Shown: piece after piece, positions 46,564 to 56,313 of the stretch
How the letters are laid out: each line of letters starts with the position of its first letter
Position numbering within the stretch: the first letter of the stretch is position 1
Source: Formosa undariae
Lineage (GTDB): Bacteria > Bacteroidota > Bacteroidia > Flavobacteriales > Flavobacteriaceae
Reading direction: 5' to 3'
NCBI RefSeq assembly: GCF_042427615.1
Contig: NZ_JBHMEZ010000003.1
Location: forward strand, 558,001 to 622,000
Length of the DNA: 64,000 bases
Notes under the pieces: model-generated
Told to the model about the DNA's origin: nothing
What the model saw: only the letters and a program-made list of their open reading frames with translations
The model's database searches: none
Made by a program: the position numbers and the translations under genes

Positions 46564-47310
46564 TTAATCCAATTGGTAGACTTTAAAATTATCTACAGTC
46601 ATATGATTTTTTACAGTTCTTAATCCAAAATATCCATTGGTATATGGTGCATTATCTTCAAAATCCACCAACAATACATCGTTTCTATAATATTGAATTA
46701 TTCCATTATATGCCACTAATTTAATAGTGTAAGGCGTATTTCCTTCTAACATATATTTTTTATCACTTAAATCGTTTTCAGGAAGTAACGGACGCCCGCC
46801 ATCTCCAGTATAGCGTCTAAAGCGTGTGGTTTTATTATCGTTACCACCTACGCCCATATAGTACAGTTTTAAACTATCGTAGTTTGAAAACTTACCACCA
46901 CGTGCATCCGAATTAGCAAATAAATTAGTTGGATTTTCAGGATCGTTTGCCATCCAAAAACAATTTAAATCTGATACCCGATCATTTGGTCCACCATCTT
47001 GAATAAGAAACACATCGTATTCAATCATTATCGGACCTTCAAACTTCTGGTCTAACCAAACCGTACAACCACCAACATCGTCTATTTCTAATTTACTGGC
47101 TTTATTTTCTACCGTACCGCCTTCTACTTGCTCAACTTTCCAAGCATCTAAACCTGAATCGAAATTATCTTCGTAAATTAAAGTAGCATTTACTGTTTTA
47201 TCCTGTATAGTAATGGTTTTTTCTGCTTTACTACACGAATTAAAAAACACTAAAGTAAGCGTCAGAATTCCTATGGTTTGTATTGATTTATTAGTTTTAA
47301 AAATTTTCAT
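46564..47310 (-). CDS. DUF6250-like concanavalin-fold lipoprotein
   Basis: Lipoprotein of 248 residues (lipobox VFFNSC). The mature part is a beta-sandwich resembling family-16/laminin-G type proteins: YEDNFDSGLDAWKVE, an invariant-looking DRVSDLNCFWMANDPENP, and the final YTNGYFGLRTVKNHMTVDNF. It fits DUF6250/DUF1961 proteins of polysaccharide loci. A binding or hydrolytic role is inferred from its position between GH39 and kduI. Confidence 0.75.
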   Translation of the reverse strand: MKIFKTNKSIQTIGILTLTLVFFNSCSKAEKTITIQDKTVNATLIYEDNFDSGLDAWKVEQVEGGTVENKASKLEIDDVGGCTVWLDQKFEGPIMIEYDVFLIQDGGPNDRVSDLNCFWMANDPENPTNLFANSDARGGKFSNYDSLKLYYMGVGGNDNKTTRFRRYTGDGGRPLLPENDLSDKKYMLEGNTPYTIKLVAYNGIIQYYRNDVLLVDFEDNAPYTNGYFGLRTVKNHMTVDNFKVYQLD

Positions 47311-47320
47311 ATTAAACCTT

Positions 47321-48952
47321 CTAATTAATTTCTTTTATTAAAACAACACTCCAAGGTGTAATCTCTTGATTGATTTTTAACACCCCATTTTTATCGGCTT
47401 TTGCGTGATCCATTTTCATGGTGTTTGCATAGACTTTCATCATTTTAATTTGCTCACGAGTTGGTGGTTCTGGTTTCCCCATAGCTTCCCAATGGTTGTG
47501 AATATTACCATGATCCTTATCCAATATTTCAATTTCGAAATTTGCTCCTGCTTTTAAACCTGTTAACGTAAAATCTAATTTTTTAGATGTCCCTTTTTCT
47601 CTTTTATCAGAGCCTGCTGGCACAGCATTTTCATACTCTTTTGGATAGTTATAAGCTAGTGCTACTATTTTTCCATCGGAAGATTTTTTACTTACGAATA
47701 AATAGTCATCGTTATAAATTTTCTGATCTCCTAATTGATGAAGCATACGATATGCATGGTAAGATGGCTTTACAAGACCTTGATAGTTAATCATTCCGAA
47801 ACCACCATGAAAGATACTTGCAGCACCTCCTTTTTCTTCAAAAATATCTGTAAACGTCCAAAACGCTAGCGAATTTGTTAATCCGATACAATCTAAATTA
47901 GATTTTACAATATAAGCTGCAGAAGGCAACCTATCGTGCATTGCATCTCTACTACTCGGACTCGTATTCCATTCTGTTAAATGAATTTCCGCATTAGGAA
48001 ACGCACTTTTTGAAATCGTTTCGTTTAACCATTCTAGATCTAATTTTAAAGAATTCACGTAACGTGTAAGACCTCTTCCTTTTCCTGTTTCAGGATTAAA
48101 AGCATAATCTGTTGGGTATGGATGCGTACTTACAAAATCTACAGGAAGGTTTTCTTTTTCACAATACTCAAGAAAATCTTCAATCCACACACCTTTCCAA
48201 TCTAGGGCATTAATATCGTCTGCAGCAAATACGGCTTCAGACACCTTATCGTTAGTTACTTCTCCTGCAAAACGCTCGTCTGGCACAAAGTTACTTGTAG
48301 AAGGTCCTCCCACTTTTAAACGTTTGTCTACAGATTTTACTGCAATAGCAGATTGCTTATACATTTCAAAATATTGTGATTTTGTACCATCCCAAAACAA
48401 TGGGTATAAATTAGGTTCGTTCCACACTTCGAAATACCATGTTAATACTTCTTCGATACCATAACGATCTACACAATGTTGTGTAAAAGCTTCAACTAAA
48501 TCGTGCCATTTTCCAAACGTATCGTCTGCTGGAGTAATATTCGCTTTCCACCAAAATACCGTCTTAGAATCTTTGGCAGCCATACTTGTTGGTAAAAACG
48601 CTAATTCTACAAATGGTTTAACATTCATATCTAAAAGCCTGTCAAAAACATCGTCTATGTATTGCCAATTATAAACTGTTTTTCCTTTTTCTATAATTAT
48701 AGGGAACATATCGTCATGAAACAAACCATGAAAACGCACATATTCGAAACCACAATTTTCTTGCACTTGTTCCATTTGCTCTAGCCAACCTGCTCTTAAA
48801 GCTTCATTAGCACGACCAGCTCCAACCATTTTACTCCAATAATGATCAAACGCTTCTCCAGACTGATTAACGTCGACTTTAATATTTTGGGCTTGACCAA
48901 ACATCGTGACACTTAACGCCAAACCAAAAAATATTTTTTTAAATGAATTCAT
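47321..48952 (-). CDS. Glycoside hydrolase family 39 protein
   Basis: Secreted GH39 enzyme of 543 residues with a signal peptide (cleavage near MFGQAQ). The TIM-barrel shows the acid/base Glu in YFEVWNEPNLYPLFWDG and the nucleophile Glu in IHLTEWNTSPSSRD. GH39 members are beta-xylosidases, alpha-L-iduronidases or act on ulvan-type oligomers; the specificity here is unknown. It is first in the operon GH39-DUF6250-kduI-kduD-DUF4861, with gaps of 10, 59, 17 and 1 bases. Confidence 0.9.
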   Translation of the reverse strand: MNSFKKIFFGLALSVTMFGQAQNIKVDVNQSGEAFDHYWSKMVGAGRANEALRAGWLEQMEQVQENCGFEYVRFHGLFHDDMFPIIIEKGKTVYNWQYIDDVFDRLLDMNVKPFVELAFLPTSMAAKDSKTVFWWKANITPADDTFGKWHDLVEAFTQHCVDRYGIEEVLTWYFEVWNEPNLYPLFWDGTKSQYFEMYKQSAIAVKSVDKRLKVGGPSTSNFVPDERFAGEVTNDKVSEAVFAADDINALDWKGVWIEDFLEYCEKENLPVDFVSTHPYPTDYAFNPETGKGRGLTRYVNSLKLDLEWLNETISKSAFPNAEIHLTEWNTSPSSRDAMHDRLPSAAYIVKSNLDCIGLTNSLAFWTFTDIFEEKGGAASIFHGGFGMINYQGLVKPSYHAYRMLHQLGDQKIYNDDYLFVSKKSSDGKIVALAYNYPKEYENAVPAGSDKREKGTSKKLDFTLTGLKAGANFEIEILDKDHGNIHNHWEAMGKPEPPTREQIKMMKVYANTMKMDHAKADKNGVLKINQEITPWSVVLIKEIN

Positions 48953-49079
48953 AATGTATTTAAGTTCGTTTTTATCAATTGCAACTGAATTTTATTTTTA
49001 ACCTTGATCAGAAATCAGATGATTTTAGGATCAGTTGATTTTAATCGCAATTTCACAAAAAATACTTTTATAGCATATA

Positions 49080-49116
49080 AACCATCATTCATAGCTGATA
49101 ACTTATGGTCCATTTT
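49080..49116 (+). promoter_or_regulatory. Operator-like motif pair E (GH39 operon)
   Basis: ATCATTCAT (49084-49092) and ATGGTCCAT (49105-49113) are 21 bases apart, the second inside GATAACTTATGGTCCATTTT. It lies about 150 bases upstream of the GH39 ATG and belongs to the motif family seen at 52519, 56113, 60909 and 63383. Confidence 0.4.
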
Positions 49117-49321
49117 ACTAAAAACAAGGGTTTATAGTCACTACCAAGGAAAATATCATAGTATTCAGCGTAAATCTAGAAGGCTTTAATGACCATAAAT
49201 ATCGTCATTTCAAACAAATTATCCATTAATTATTCTAAGAAAAAAACTTATAATTTGAGCCATTTACACTCTTAAATATTGATTTCAGAAACACCTTATA
49301 AATCTATTTTCAACAAAAAAA

Positions 49322-49348
49322 GGCGAAAAGAATTATGTTCTTTTCGCC
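49322..49348 (-). terminator. Terminator after GH30
   Basis: GGCGAAAAGAA, loop TTATG, TTCTTTTCGCC with A and T runs, about 40 bases after the GH30 stop. Confidence 0.82.
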
Positions 49349-49387
49349 CTTTTTAAAAGTCTATTGTTAATAAATTTTAAACCAAAA

Positions 49388-50836
49388 TTAGTTATTAAAT
49401 ATAACTGTATTAATAGATGTTGGTTGCACCTCTACACCCACCATTTGATTTCCTACTTTAAGATTTATTGTTTTTATGACGTCTTCTTTATTGTTTAATA
49501 ACACCATGACACGACCATCTTTTAATTGAAATGCCAAGTGGTTTTTACCTTCTGAAGATTTTAATACAAAATCGCCAGGTTGTACAAAATGAGATAAATG
49601 TTTAAACAAGTAAAATTCGTCTGTGTAAGTAATCTTTTTTGATGTTTTATCGATAACGACCATCGAGTTTTGAGGCCAGCCCCAAGCACTCGCACCGGTT
49701 TCATCCAGTATCATATTCCAATACATATACGAACCTGCGCCATTATTTGTATAATGAACCAAATCGTTCCAAGAACGCTCTACAGATGTCCAGTCATTTT
49801 CATGCTCGCCACATTTGTTTTCGGTTTGCATCAGTTTTAAATTTGGAAATTCCTTATGTATCGTTGGAATCGCTTTAGCTCCTCCCCATTGAAATCCTAC
49901 ACCATCAATATATTTAGCCGTGTCTTTATAATCTAAAACCGTTTTTACATAATTAGGATCGCCTGAGTTTACAGTTCCCAACCAAATTTTGGTATCTAAT
50001 TTATCTGTTTCAAACTGTGGTCCTAAGAAATCGTTTATAAAGTAAGCCATATCTTCTGGTCTCCAAGTACAAGATGGCCAATTAGGCTGAAAAGCAATCT
50101 CATTCTGTGGTTGAATAGCAGCCAGCTGAATACCTTCATTTTCATACGCTTTTACAAATTTCGAAAAGTACAAGGCATACGCTTTAAGATAGCGTTCTTG
50201 CATTTTAAAGCCTGTCGCATTATTTAACATCTCTCCACCTGAGACTAATTTATTACCATCCGTAGCGTTTTCAAAAGCACCACCTCTCATAGCGTAATGC
50301 TCATTAACTTTCATCCAAGCTGGTGGTGACCAAGGTGAAGCCCAAACCTGCAAATCTGGACGAACAGCTAACGCCGCCTTGATATAAGGCATTAAAATAT
50401 AACGATCGCGATCGATATTAAAATCACGCATTTCGAAATCTTCTGCCACATCATTATGACTGTAATAACTCAATGCATAATCTGAAGCACCTATAGGCAT
50501 ACGACACATCGAGAAATTACTACCTTCTTCAGAAAAGATGGCATTCATTACATCTTGCTGATCTTGCGCTCCTAAACTCTGAAGCGCTTCCCAACCCAAT
50601 TCATTAAAAGAACCTCCAATACCATCAATTTTCTGTAATTTTTGGTCAGTGTACACCGTTATATCTGCGGTCTCAGTATTATTTTTCTTTAAAAATCGTT
50701 TTGCCTCTACCCAACGCTCGGATGACGTGGTGTAAATTAAATCTACTTTTTGAGCTAAAAGCGTGTTACAAGCCAAAACTCCAGCGAGTAACAACACTTG
50801 CTTTATAGGTGTTTTGGAACGTTTAATTGTTATCAT
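49388..50836 (-). CDS. Glycoside hydrolase family 30 protein
   Basis: Secreted GH30 enzyme. I start at ATG 50836 (MITIKRSK), 19 bases after the esterase stop; longer frames would begin inside the esterase gene. About 482 residues, with a signal peptide ending near TLLAQ. The acid/base Glu lies in IQPQNEIAFQPNWPS and the nucleophile Glu in LMQTENKCGEH, and a C-terminal beta-sandwich completes the GH30 layout. Specificities in the family include beta-1,6-glucanase, glucosylceramidase and glucuronoxylanase. Confidence 0.92.
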   Translation of the reverse strand: MITIKRSKTPIKQVLLLAGVLACNTLLAQKVDLIYTTSSERWVEAKRFLKKNNTETADITVYTDQKLQKIDGIGGSFNELGWEALQSLGAQDQQDVMNAIFSEEGSNFSMCRMPIGASDYALSYYSHNDVAEDFEMRDFNIDRDRYILMPYIKAALAVRPDLQVWASPWSPPAWMKVNEHYAMRGGAFENATDGNKLVSGGEMLNNATGFKMQERYLKAYALYFSKFVKAYENEGIQLAAIQPQNEIAFQPNWPSCTWRPEDMAYFINDFLGPQFETDKLDTKIWLGTVNSGDPNYVKTVLDYKDTAKYIDGVGFQWGGAKAIPTIHKEFPNLKLMQTENKCGEHENDWTSVERSWNDLVHYTNNGAGSYMYWNMILDETGASAWGWPQNSMVVIDKTSKKITYTDEFYLFKHLSHFVQPGDFVLKSSEGKNHLAFQLKDGRVMVLLNNKEDVIKTINLKVGNQMVGVEVQPTSINTVIFNN

Positions 50837-50855
50837 AATAATCCATTGAATTAGG

Positions 50856-52451
50856 TTAGTTTTCTGTTGAAAAAGATGCTGTTGGCAATCCTTCTTTATT
50901 ATATAAATTAGCACCTTCTGGATACCCAGTCCATGCATAACGTACATTAATTGGATTGTCTATAGTTGTATTCCATACCTCTATTTTATCTTTTCCAATA
51001 ATTTTAGCTTCTGCCGTGTGCCAAGTACCGTCTTTGTCTTCTATTTCGAACCATTTTAGAGGTTCGTTAACAGCTACGGTTTCGTCTAAAAGATGTTTCT
51101 TTCCAACCATTAAACCAGATCCCTCATCGTTAAATGAAACTATTATTTTTTTATTTTTAATGATTTTATTTTTATAGAGAGGGCCATTTGCAACAGCTAT
51201 TTTTACACCATAATCATTTTTTAACGCTAGTAATGCAAATCGTTTTCCAGCATCTATTTTATTATGCGGATGTATGTCTTTAGCTTCACCTATATCATGT
51301 AAAACAGCCATACCCGTATTAGACACTTTTAGTGTTTTACGCAGTTGATCGTTAACTACAGCCCAACCTTGATCTGTTTTTTCATCCCCACGTAAACAGC
51401 CTGCTAATTGCGCCCAATAGAATGGAAAATCGCCTTGATTCCAATCTGCTCTCCAGCCCTTAATCATGGCCGTAAAAGCTTGTTCATATTCGTTAGCCAT
51501 ATATACTGCGTTACTTTCGCCTTGGTACCAAATAGCGCCTTTTATAGCATATGGAATTACCGAATTCAACATTCCGTTATACAAAGTAGCAGGCTCTTGC
51601 ATATTATCCCTTGGACTTTGTTTTGGTTTAGGAGCACGCCCTTGCTCTCCTTTCTCTTTCCAGATGGCCATCTTATTTTGATATACAGTATCTACATATT
51701 CTGGAGCATCCATTATTTCGATAGTTTCTTTTATTTCTTTTCTATTATTCTGAAAATATGCTTTTAACGATTCGTCTGCCATGAAGGTTTCTTCAGACAT
51801 CCAAGGCTGAATACGAGTTCCCCCCCAAGAGCATTCTACTAAACCGATAGGTACATTTAATTCTCTACGCAATTCCTTGGCAAAGAAATATCCTGTAGCT
51901 GTTATTTTTTTTACGTCTTCACCTTTAGCACTCACCCACTGTCCTTTAAATTCGGTTTGTTTTTCGTAAAGTGATGTATTTTGAAGTACTTCTATATGAC
52001 GTAATTGATCGTCGTTTGCATTTGCAACCTCAGCTCTGATGTATTCTACCAAAGGTTGATATTGAGTTTCTCTAGAATCGTTTAGAAATTTCGCCAAAGC
52101 AAAGTCCATATTAGATTGTCCTGTACACAACCAAACTTCACCCGATAAAACATCGTCTATTACGATTTTGTTTTTTCCTATGATAGTGATTTGAAATGGT
52201 CCACCGGCTTTAGGTGTTTTTAATGATGTTCTCCAAGAACCATCTGCATCTGCAATTGCTGAAGCCTTTTCTCCCCAACTTCCAATAATTTCAATTTTTT
52301 CATTGGCATCTGCCCATCCCCAAATTGGCATTTTGGTTTCTCTTTGAATCACCATGTGATCTGTAAACAGTGCATTTAATGTAACATCTGCCAATACCGT
52401 TTGTGGTCCTGCGAGAATTAAGAAAATAATGAATTTAAAATAAGAAGACAT
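50856..52451 (-). CDS. Sialate-O-acetylesterase-like carbohydrate esterase
   Basis: Secreted SGNH esterase of 531 residues with a signal peptide. The catalytic Ser is in VWLCTGQSNMDFAL (GQSNM block), the oxyanion region is WYQGESNA, and the Asp-His end block is DIHPHNKIDAGKRFALLAL. Such enzymes deacetylate polysaccharides. It is probably cotranscribed with GH30, suggesting that an O-acetylated substrate is opened first. A motif pair of the shared operator type lies 68-100 bases upstream. Confidence 0.9.
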   Translation of the reverse strand: MSSYFKFIIFLILAGPQTVLADVTLNALFTDHMVIQRETKMPIWGWADANEKIEIIGSWGEKASAIADADGSWRTSLKTPKAGGPFQITIIGKNKIVIDDVLSGEVWLCTGQSNMDFALAKFLNDSRETQYQPLVEYIRAEVANANDDQLRHIEVLQNTSLYEKQTEFKGQWVSAKGEDVKKITATGYFFAKELRRELNVPIGLVECSWGGTRIQPWMSEETFMADESLKAYFQNNRKEIKETIEIMDAPEYVDTVYQNKMAIWKEKGEQGRAPKPKQSPRDNMQEPATLYNGMLNSVIPYAIKGAIWYQGESNAVYMANEYEQAFTAMIKGWRADWNQGDFPFYWAQLAGCLRGDEKTDQGWAVVNDQLRKTLKVSNTGMAVLHDIGEAKDIHPHNKIDAGKRFALLALKNDYGVKIAVANGPLYKNKIIKNKKIIVSFNDEGSGLMVGKKHLLDETVAVNEPLKWFEIEDKDGTWHTAEAKIIGKDKIEVWNTTIDNPINVRYAWTGYPEGANLYNKEGLPTASFSTEN

Positions 52452-52518
52452 AGGTTTTAATATTAGTTGTTAGTTCTAACTGCAAGTTGGTAAAAACTTA
52501 AAATATTAACTATAACTA

Positions 52519-52551
52519 ATCGCCCATAAGTTATAAACGATGGTTCATTTT
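52519..52551 (+). promoter_or_regulatory. Operator-like motif pair A (esterase-GH30 unit)
   Basis: ATCGCCCAT (52519-52527) and ATGGTTCAT (52540-52548), 21 bases apart; the second is part of TTATAAACGATGGTTCATTT. It lies about 70-100 bases upstream of the esterase ATG. Confidence 0.4.
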
Positions 52552-52654
52552 TGTTAGACGCCTTCTAAAGAGACTACACACAAAGGTTTTGAAAGTTTTA
52601 CTGTATTTTAGTTAAAAAAAATAAACGTACTGAAAATAGAAAATTCAAACACGA

Positions 52655-52694
52655 AAAACGGGTAAGCATAACACCTGTTATACTTACCCGTTTT
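52655..52694 (-). terminator. Terminator after the alginate-lyase-like gene
   Basis: A 19-bp stem with one mismatch (52655-52673 against 52676-52694, CC loop) and A/T runs, 22 bases after the stop. Confidence 0.82.
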
Positions 52695-52716
52695 AAAATT
52701 TATATAAAAATTTAAG

Positions 52717-55635
52717 CTACTCTTTTATAATCTTTTTTGTTGAAATTCTGCCATTGTTATTCACTCTAACAAAATAAATCCCACCATTTAATGAACTTAC
52801 ATCTACGGATTGATTTTCGTTTTCAATCTGCTTTTGGAGTACTAATTTACCAACAACATCATACAACTTTAAATCTGCACCTACACTGTTTGTAATAACA
52901 AATGCATGGGCTACTGGATTTGGAAAAATCCCTACTGAAATATTTTCAGTATCTATACTTAAAGACTCATCGTAATATTCTATAACTAATTGAGGCGGTA
53001 AATTATCTTCAAATTCTTTACTGTACCAATCTATCCCAATACCACTATTACCTGGATCTTTTATGGCCATAGAAATCACTTTATCGTCATTATACTCTTG
53101 CGCTACATAAGAAGATGCATCCCACTCACTCCAAGTAGATGGAATGGTTGTTACTCTAGAGCGTTCATTTTCAAAATTTGGTTTGTTATTCCATGTGATT
53201 TCAGATTCTACCCAAGTATCATCTGCTACGTCGTAAACCACACGAATATCCTCGTATTTTGTACGTTGATACATTCTTAATTTTGCAGAGACAATAGGTC
53301 CTGGCACGGCACTTAAATCAAATTTTAAATACACATAACGTGCATCTACTTTGGTTACCATACTGGTAACATCTCCATAGTTATTATTTGCATTTCCTTC
53401 ATGCACATAAGCATCGGCATCTACAATTACATTCATAGTCCCACCAATCTGGCTTACGACACTTAACTCTTGCGAAACTTCTGGCGCAGGATTAAAGGCA
53501 TCATTTCCTTCTTGAATTGCCGAAATTGTAGTCGTTCCGACACCAACAAGCTGAACTTTACCATCTACAATTGTAGCTACAGACGTATTAGAACTTGTAT
53601 AACTCACCGCCAAATCTGAACTTGAAGTTGCCATAGGGTCGAAATCTTCACTTCCTAAAACTTTATAAGGCAACGTGAAAAATTGAATCTCTTGATCTTC
53701 CTTAACAATACCTGTTTGAGCGATTGTAAAGTTATCTAGTTTAAAAGCTTCTGATGTTCCTCCAAATGAAATTTTCAAACTCTGAACACCTTTATTTAAC
53801 AAGATATCATCTGCAATTTTAAGAGATACCCAATCTGAATCACCTGTAGAATTTGGTGTTCCAAAAGGTATTATTAAATCTTCAGTTTTATCTTCACCTC
53901 CAAAAGTTAATTTGATAGTCCCATCAGCCTGACTTGCTACATAATTTATAGAAAAACTATATAAGCCTGTTTCAGGAACCGAAACAGTGTATGTTAACCA
54001 TTCGCCCGACTCTATCCCTGTAATGTTAAAATTATCGTCACCCAATTCTTCGATATCAACACCATCAAAAGTTCTGTATGCTCCTGCTGTATTTGCGGCA
54101 CTTAGATCATGATACACTCTACCTTCTCCATTTTTAATAGGATCGTAATCAAAATTTTCAGCTTCAATAGGATTTGAAATATCATGCATGGCATACATAG
54201 GTAAACCTGAAGCATCAAAACCAGCTATTGGATCTCCGTAACATAACATTGGTCTTCTCGCTGTTAAAGCACCCCAACCTAAAGCATCGTTAGTCCAGCC
54301 TGCAGCTTCGTAACTCGATAATTCGATGGCTTTATCACGTGCACGCGTAATCCATTTTACGTCATCCTCCGTTTTAAATCCACGTCCGTAATAATGTGCT
54401 ATTGGCATTTCAAAAACAGGACGAATTCCTGGAAAATCACCTATTCCAACAGGACTAATTGCTTTAGAATACCAACGCCCAGTTCTATCGAATCCTTCTC
54501 TAAATTCTCCAGAACTTACAGATGGCACCCATGGTGTTGACTGATCGTCGTATGACTGAATAGCAGACACGTTATACCTCATGTTAAATTCTAAACCAAG
54601 TAATAATCTATCATTTGTAAAACTATACAGATCATCGCCTTGACTCCATGCCATTTCTGCCATAGACGTCAATAAACCAATACCGAACATGGTGTGTTGC
54701 TGATCGCGCGAGCTTTCTTGACACTGTCCATTATCCCAAATATAATTTGTCATGACTTCGTTATATCCATAGTCTTCAACATCGTAACCTCTTGTAATAC
54801 TATACGTATCTGCATAATCATCAGATGCTGTTACAGCATTACTCGTATTTGGTCCAGAAGGGTAAGGTAAATCATCTGCACGATGCGGCAGTCCTTGTAC
54901 ATATCGTAAGGCACGATCGTACATAATTTTATTATCTAAAAATATCCCCATAGCTAAGATGGTTCTCCAACCAGATAAACCCTGATTTCCATGACGCACA
55001 GGATCTCCCTCATAAGAACTCCAATAAAAAGTGGTATTGTTTCTTATGTCATCTGGAATTGTAGTAGTAGAATATCCAGGATACACTAACATATCTTTAA
55101 ATGCCTGAACATCGCTTGCGTTCCAACCCGGATACGTGCTATTAATAATTTCTGCAGCTTCAATCATAATGTAGGCTATACCCCCACTTAATGCTTCTGT
55201 TCCACCACTAGTTACTGAAGTTAGATTAGACCAAGCTTTAAAAATTTCTACAGCTTTATCGGCATGTCTACTATCGCCTTCTATATACCATCTCAAGGCA
55301 TTATAGTAGGCCGCACGGATATCGCTATTCCATGCGCCATAATTTACTCCAGAATCTCTCCCTAATTCGGTAAAAGAGGGATCACCTTTTACAACATAAT
55401 CATAACCAGATTTTGAATCGGTAACCATTTCTTGGTAAGACGTATACCAAGGGTCAACTTGGGCTTCTACCATATCTTTCATTCTGTCTAAATCAGACTT
55501 TTTGTGCGTTATTCCCGGATGCACAAATTGGGCTTGCGCAGTATATAATCCTAAAAACAGTAGGACTATTACACTGAGTTTTTTCTTAAATAAAGATGGA
55601 TTGGTAATGTCCAGTCTAGTAAAATTTTTTCTCAT
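52717..55635 (-). CDS. Alginate-lyase-fold multidomain T9SS protein
   Basis: Secreted enzyme of about 972 residues, starting at ATG 55635 (MRKNFTRLD) before the signal peptide; a longer frame to 55707 is unlikely. In order: signal (ends near YTAQAQ), alpha/alpha-toroid alginate_lyase domain (about 40-460; NSDIRAAYYNALRWY, GNQGLSGWRTILAMG, GQCQESSRDQQHTMFG), CBM6-like domain (EAENFDYDP... about 480-640), a bacterial Ig-like repeat (about 650-730), a DNRLRE/CBM96-like domain (ESEITWNNKPNFENERS) and a C-terminal T9SS sorting domain (GIFPNPVAHAF). The lyase-type fold (PL5/PL38-like) suggests cleavage of a uronan; the exact family is uncertain. Confidence 0.88.
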   Translation of the reverse strand: MRKNFTRLDITNPSLFKKKLSVIVLLFLGLYTAQAQFVHPGITHKKSDLDRMKDMVEAQVDPWYTSYQEMVTDSKSGYDYVVKGDPSFTELGRDSGVNYGAWNSDIRAAYYNALRWYIEGDSRHADKAVEIFKAWSNLTSVTSGGTEALSGGIAYIMIEAAEIINSTYPGWNASDVQAFKDMLVYPGYSTTTIPDDIRNNTTFYWSSYEGDPVRHGNQGLSGWRTILAMGIFLDNKIMYDRALRYVQGLPHRADDLPYPSGPNTSNAVTASDDYADTYSITRGYDVEDYGYNEVMTNYIWDNGQCQESSRDQQHTMFGIGLLTSMAEMAWSQGDDLYSFTNDRLLLGLEFNMRYNVSAIQSYDDQSTPWVPSVSSGEFREGFDRTGRWYSKAISPVGIGDFPGIRPVFEMPIAHYYGRGFKTEDDVKWITRARDKAIELSSYEAAGWTNDALGWGALTARRPMLCYGDPIAGFDASGLPMYAMHDISNPIEAENFDYDPIKNGEGRVYHDLSAANTAGAYRTFDGVDIEELGDDNFNITGIESGEWLTYTVSVPETGLYSFSINYVASQADGTIKLTFGGEDKTEDLIIPFGTPNSTGDSDWVSLKIADDILLNKGVQSLKISFGGTSEAFKLDNFTIAQTGIVKEDQEIQFFTLPYKVLGSEDFDPMATSSSDLAVSYTSSNTSVATIVDGKVQLVGVGTTTISAIQEGNDAFNPAPEVSQELSVVSQIGGTMNVIVDADAYVHEGNANNNYGDVTSMVTKVDARYVYLKFDLSAVPGPIVSAKLRMYQRTKYEDIRVVYDVADDTWVESEITWNNKPNFENERSRVTTIPSTWSEWDASSYVAQEYNDDKVISMAIKDPGNSGIGIDWYSKEFEDNLPPQLVIEYYDESLSIDTENISVGIFPNPVAHAFVITNSVGADLKLYDVVGKLVLQKQIENENQSVDVSSLNGGIYFVRVNNNGRISTKKIIKE

Positions 55636-55770
55636 AAAATTAAAAGTTAGGTTGTTAAAAAATAAATGGCTTACATCGCTTGCAAGACATTGTGCTTTAA
55701 AAAACACATCGTAGTATTTACAATTCTGCGATGCGTTTTATAAGTATCTCTATGCGTAAATACGTATGAT

Positions 55771-55973
55771 TTAATTCTTTATAAATTTGAAAGTTTTATT
55801 CTGAGAACCTTGTAGGTTAATTAGGTACATACCACCCTAGCAGAGACATTGTCTATTGCCGTTTGAATACTTTCTCCGGGTGCGACCGTTTGGTCTGTTG
55901 CCCATAAAGTAGTTGATAAAAAAGTTAAGCAGACTAAGAATAGCACCTGCTTAAAGGCGTAATAATTCTTCAT
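55771..55973 (-). pseudogene. Internal-deletion relic of a T9SS beta-helix enzyme
   Basis: Only the two ends of a gene remain. From ATG 55973 a 50-codon frame gives a signal peptide (MKNYYAFKQVLFLVCLTF) and the typical start of a right-handed beta-helix lyase (TVAPGESIQTAIDNV), then runs into a stop. One frame over, the DNA encodes the last residues of a T9SS sorting domain (GGMYLINLQGSQNKTFKF and IKN, stop at 55771). The catalytic middle, presumably over a kilobase, is gone, and the join (near 55840) is out of frame. Confidence 0.85.
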
Positions 55974-56112
55974 AAATAATAGTTTAATATTGGTTAAATA
56001 TTCGTCTTAAAACAGTTAGTCTTTTAAGACAACGATGTCAATTAAAACAAGTAACTTCCTGAAAAAGAAGACTTATCCTATTGTAATATTATTATAATAT
56101 GAGAAGAATGAG

Positions 56113-56150
56113 TATAAATTATGGTTCTTTAAATATGACTTATAATTCAT
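56113..56150 (+). promoter_or_regulatory. Operator-like motif pair C (relic gene)
   Basis: ATGGTTCTT (56121-56129) and ATAATTCAT (56142-56150), 21 bases apart, the first inside TATAAATTATGGTTCTTT. It lies about 150 bases upstream of the relic ATG, so the control region outlived the gene. Confidence 0.42.
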
Positions 56151-56222
56151 TTTTAAAAATCTTGCCTTTTTACTCCTTTATTAACGTTTTTATTTCACTA
56201 TTAATGATTTAAACTAAATTTG

Positions 56223-56282
56223 AATCCGTTTTACATAAAAAAAACAGTAAATCGCATATACAAACGACTTACTGCTTTCTTA
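56223..56282. repeat. 60-base repeat, copy 1, with terminator hairpin
   Basis: Matches 59050-59109 at 56 of 60 positions by my alignment. It contains CAGTAAATCG / CGACTTACTG, a hairpin with one mismatch, and T runs, so it acts as the terminator of the beta-helix gene at 56314. Confidence 0.88.
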
Positions 56283-56313
56283 TATTAAAGAAATTTAATT
56301 CTATCTATAAAAA

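Larger units (their letters stand above)
48953..49387. other. 435-base gap with operator-like repeats
   Basis: Upstream region of the GH39 operon and 3' region of the GH30 gene. A 61-codon open frame on the plus strand (49004-49189) has no start signal or familiar sequence and is not called. It contains the repeat pair at 49080-49116 and the GH30 terminator. Confidence 0.5.

Noticed and set aside
49004..49189. 61-codon open frame on the plus strand
   Set aside because: No familiar sequence, no start signals, and it overlaps the operator-like pair upstream of GH39; most likely chance.
51408..51767. 119-codon frame opposite the esterase gene
   Set aside because: Antisense shadow with no domain or start context.
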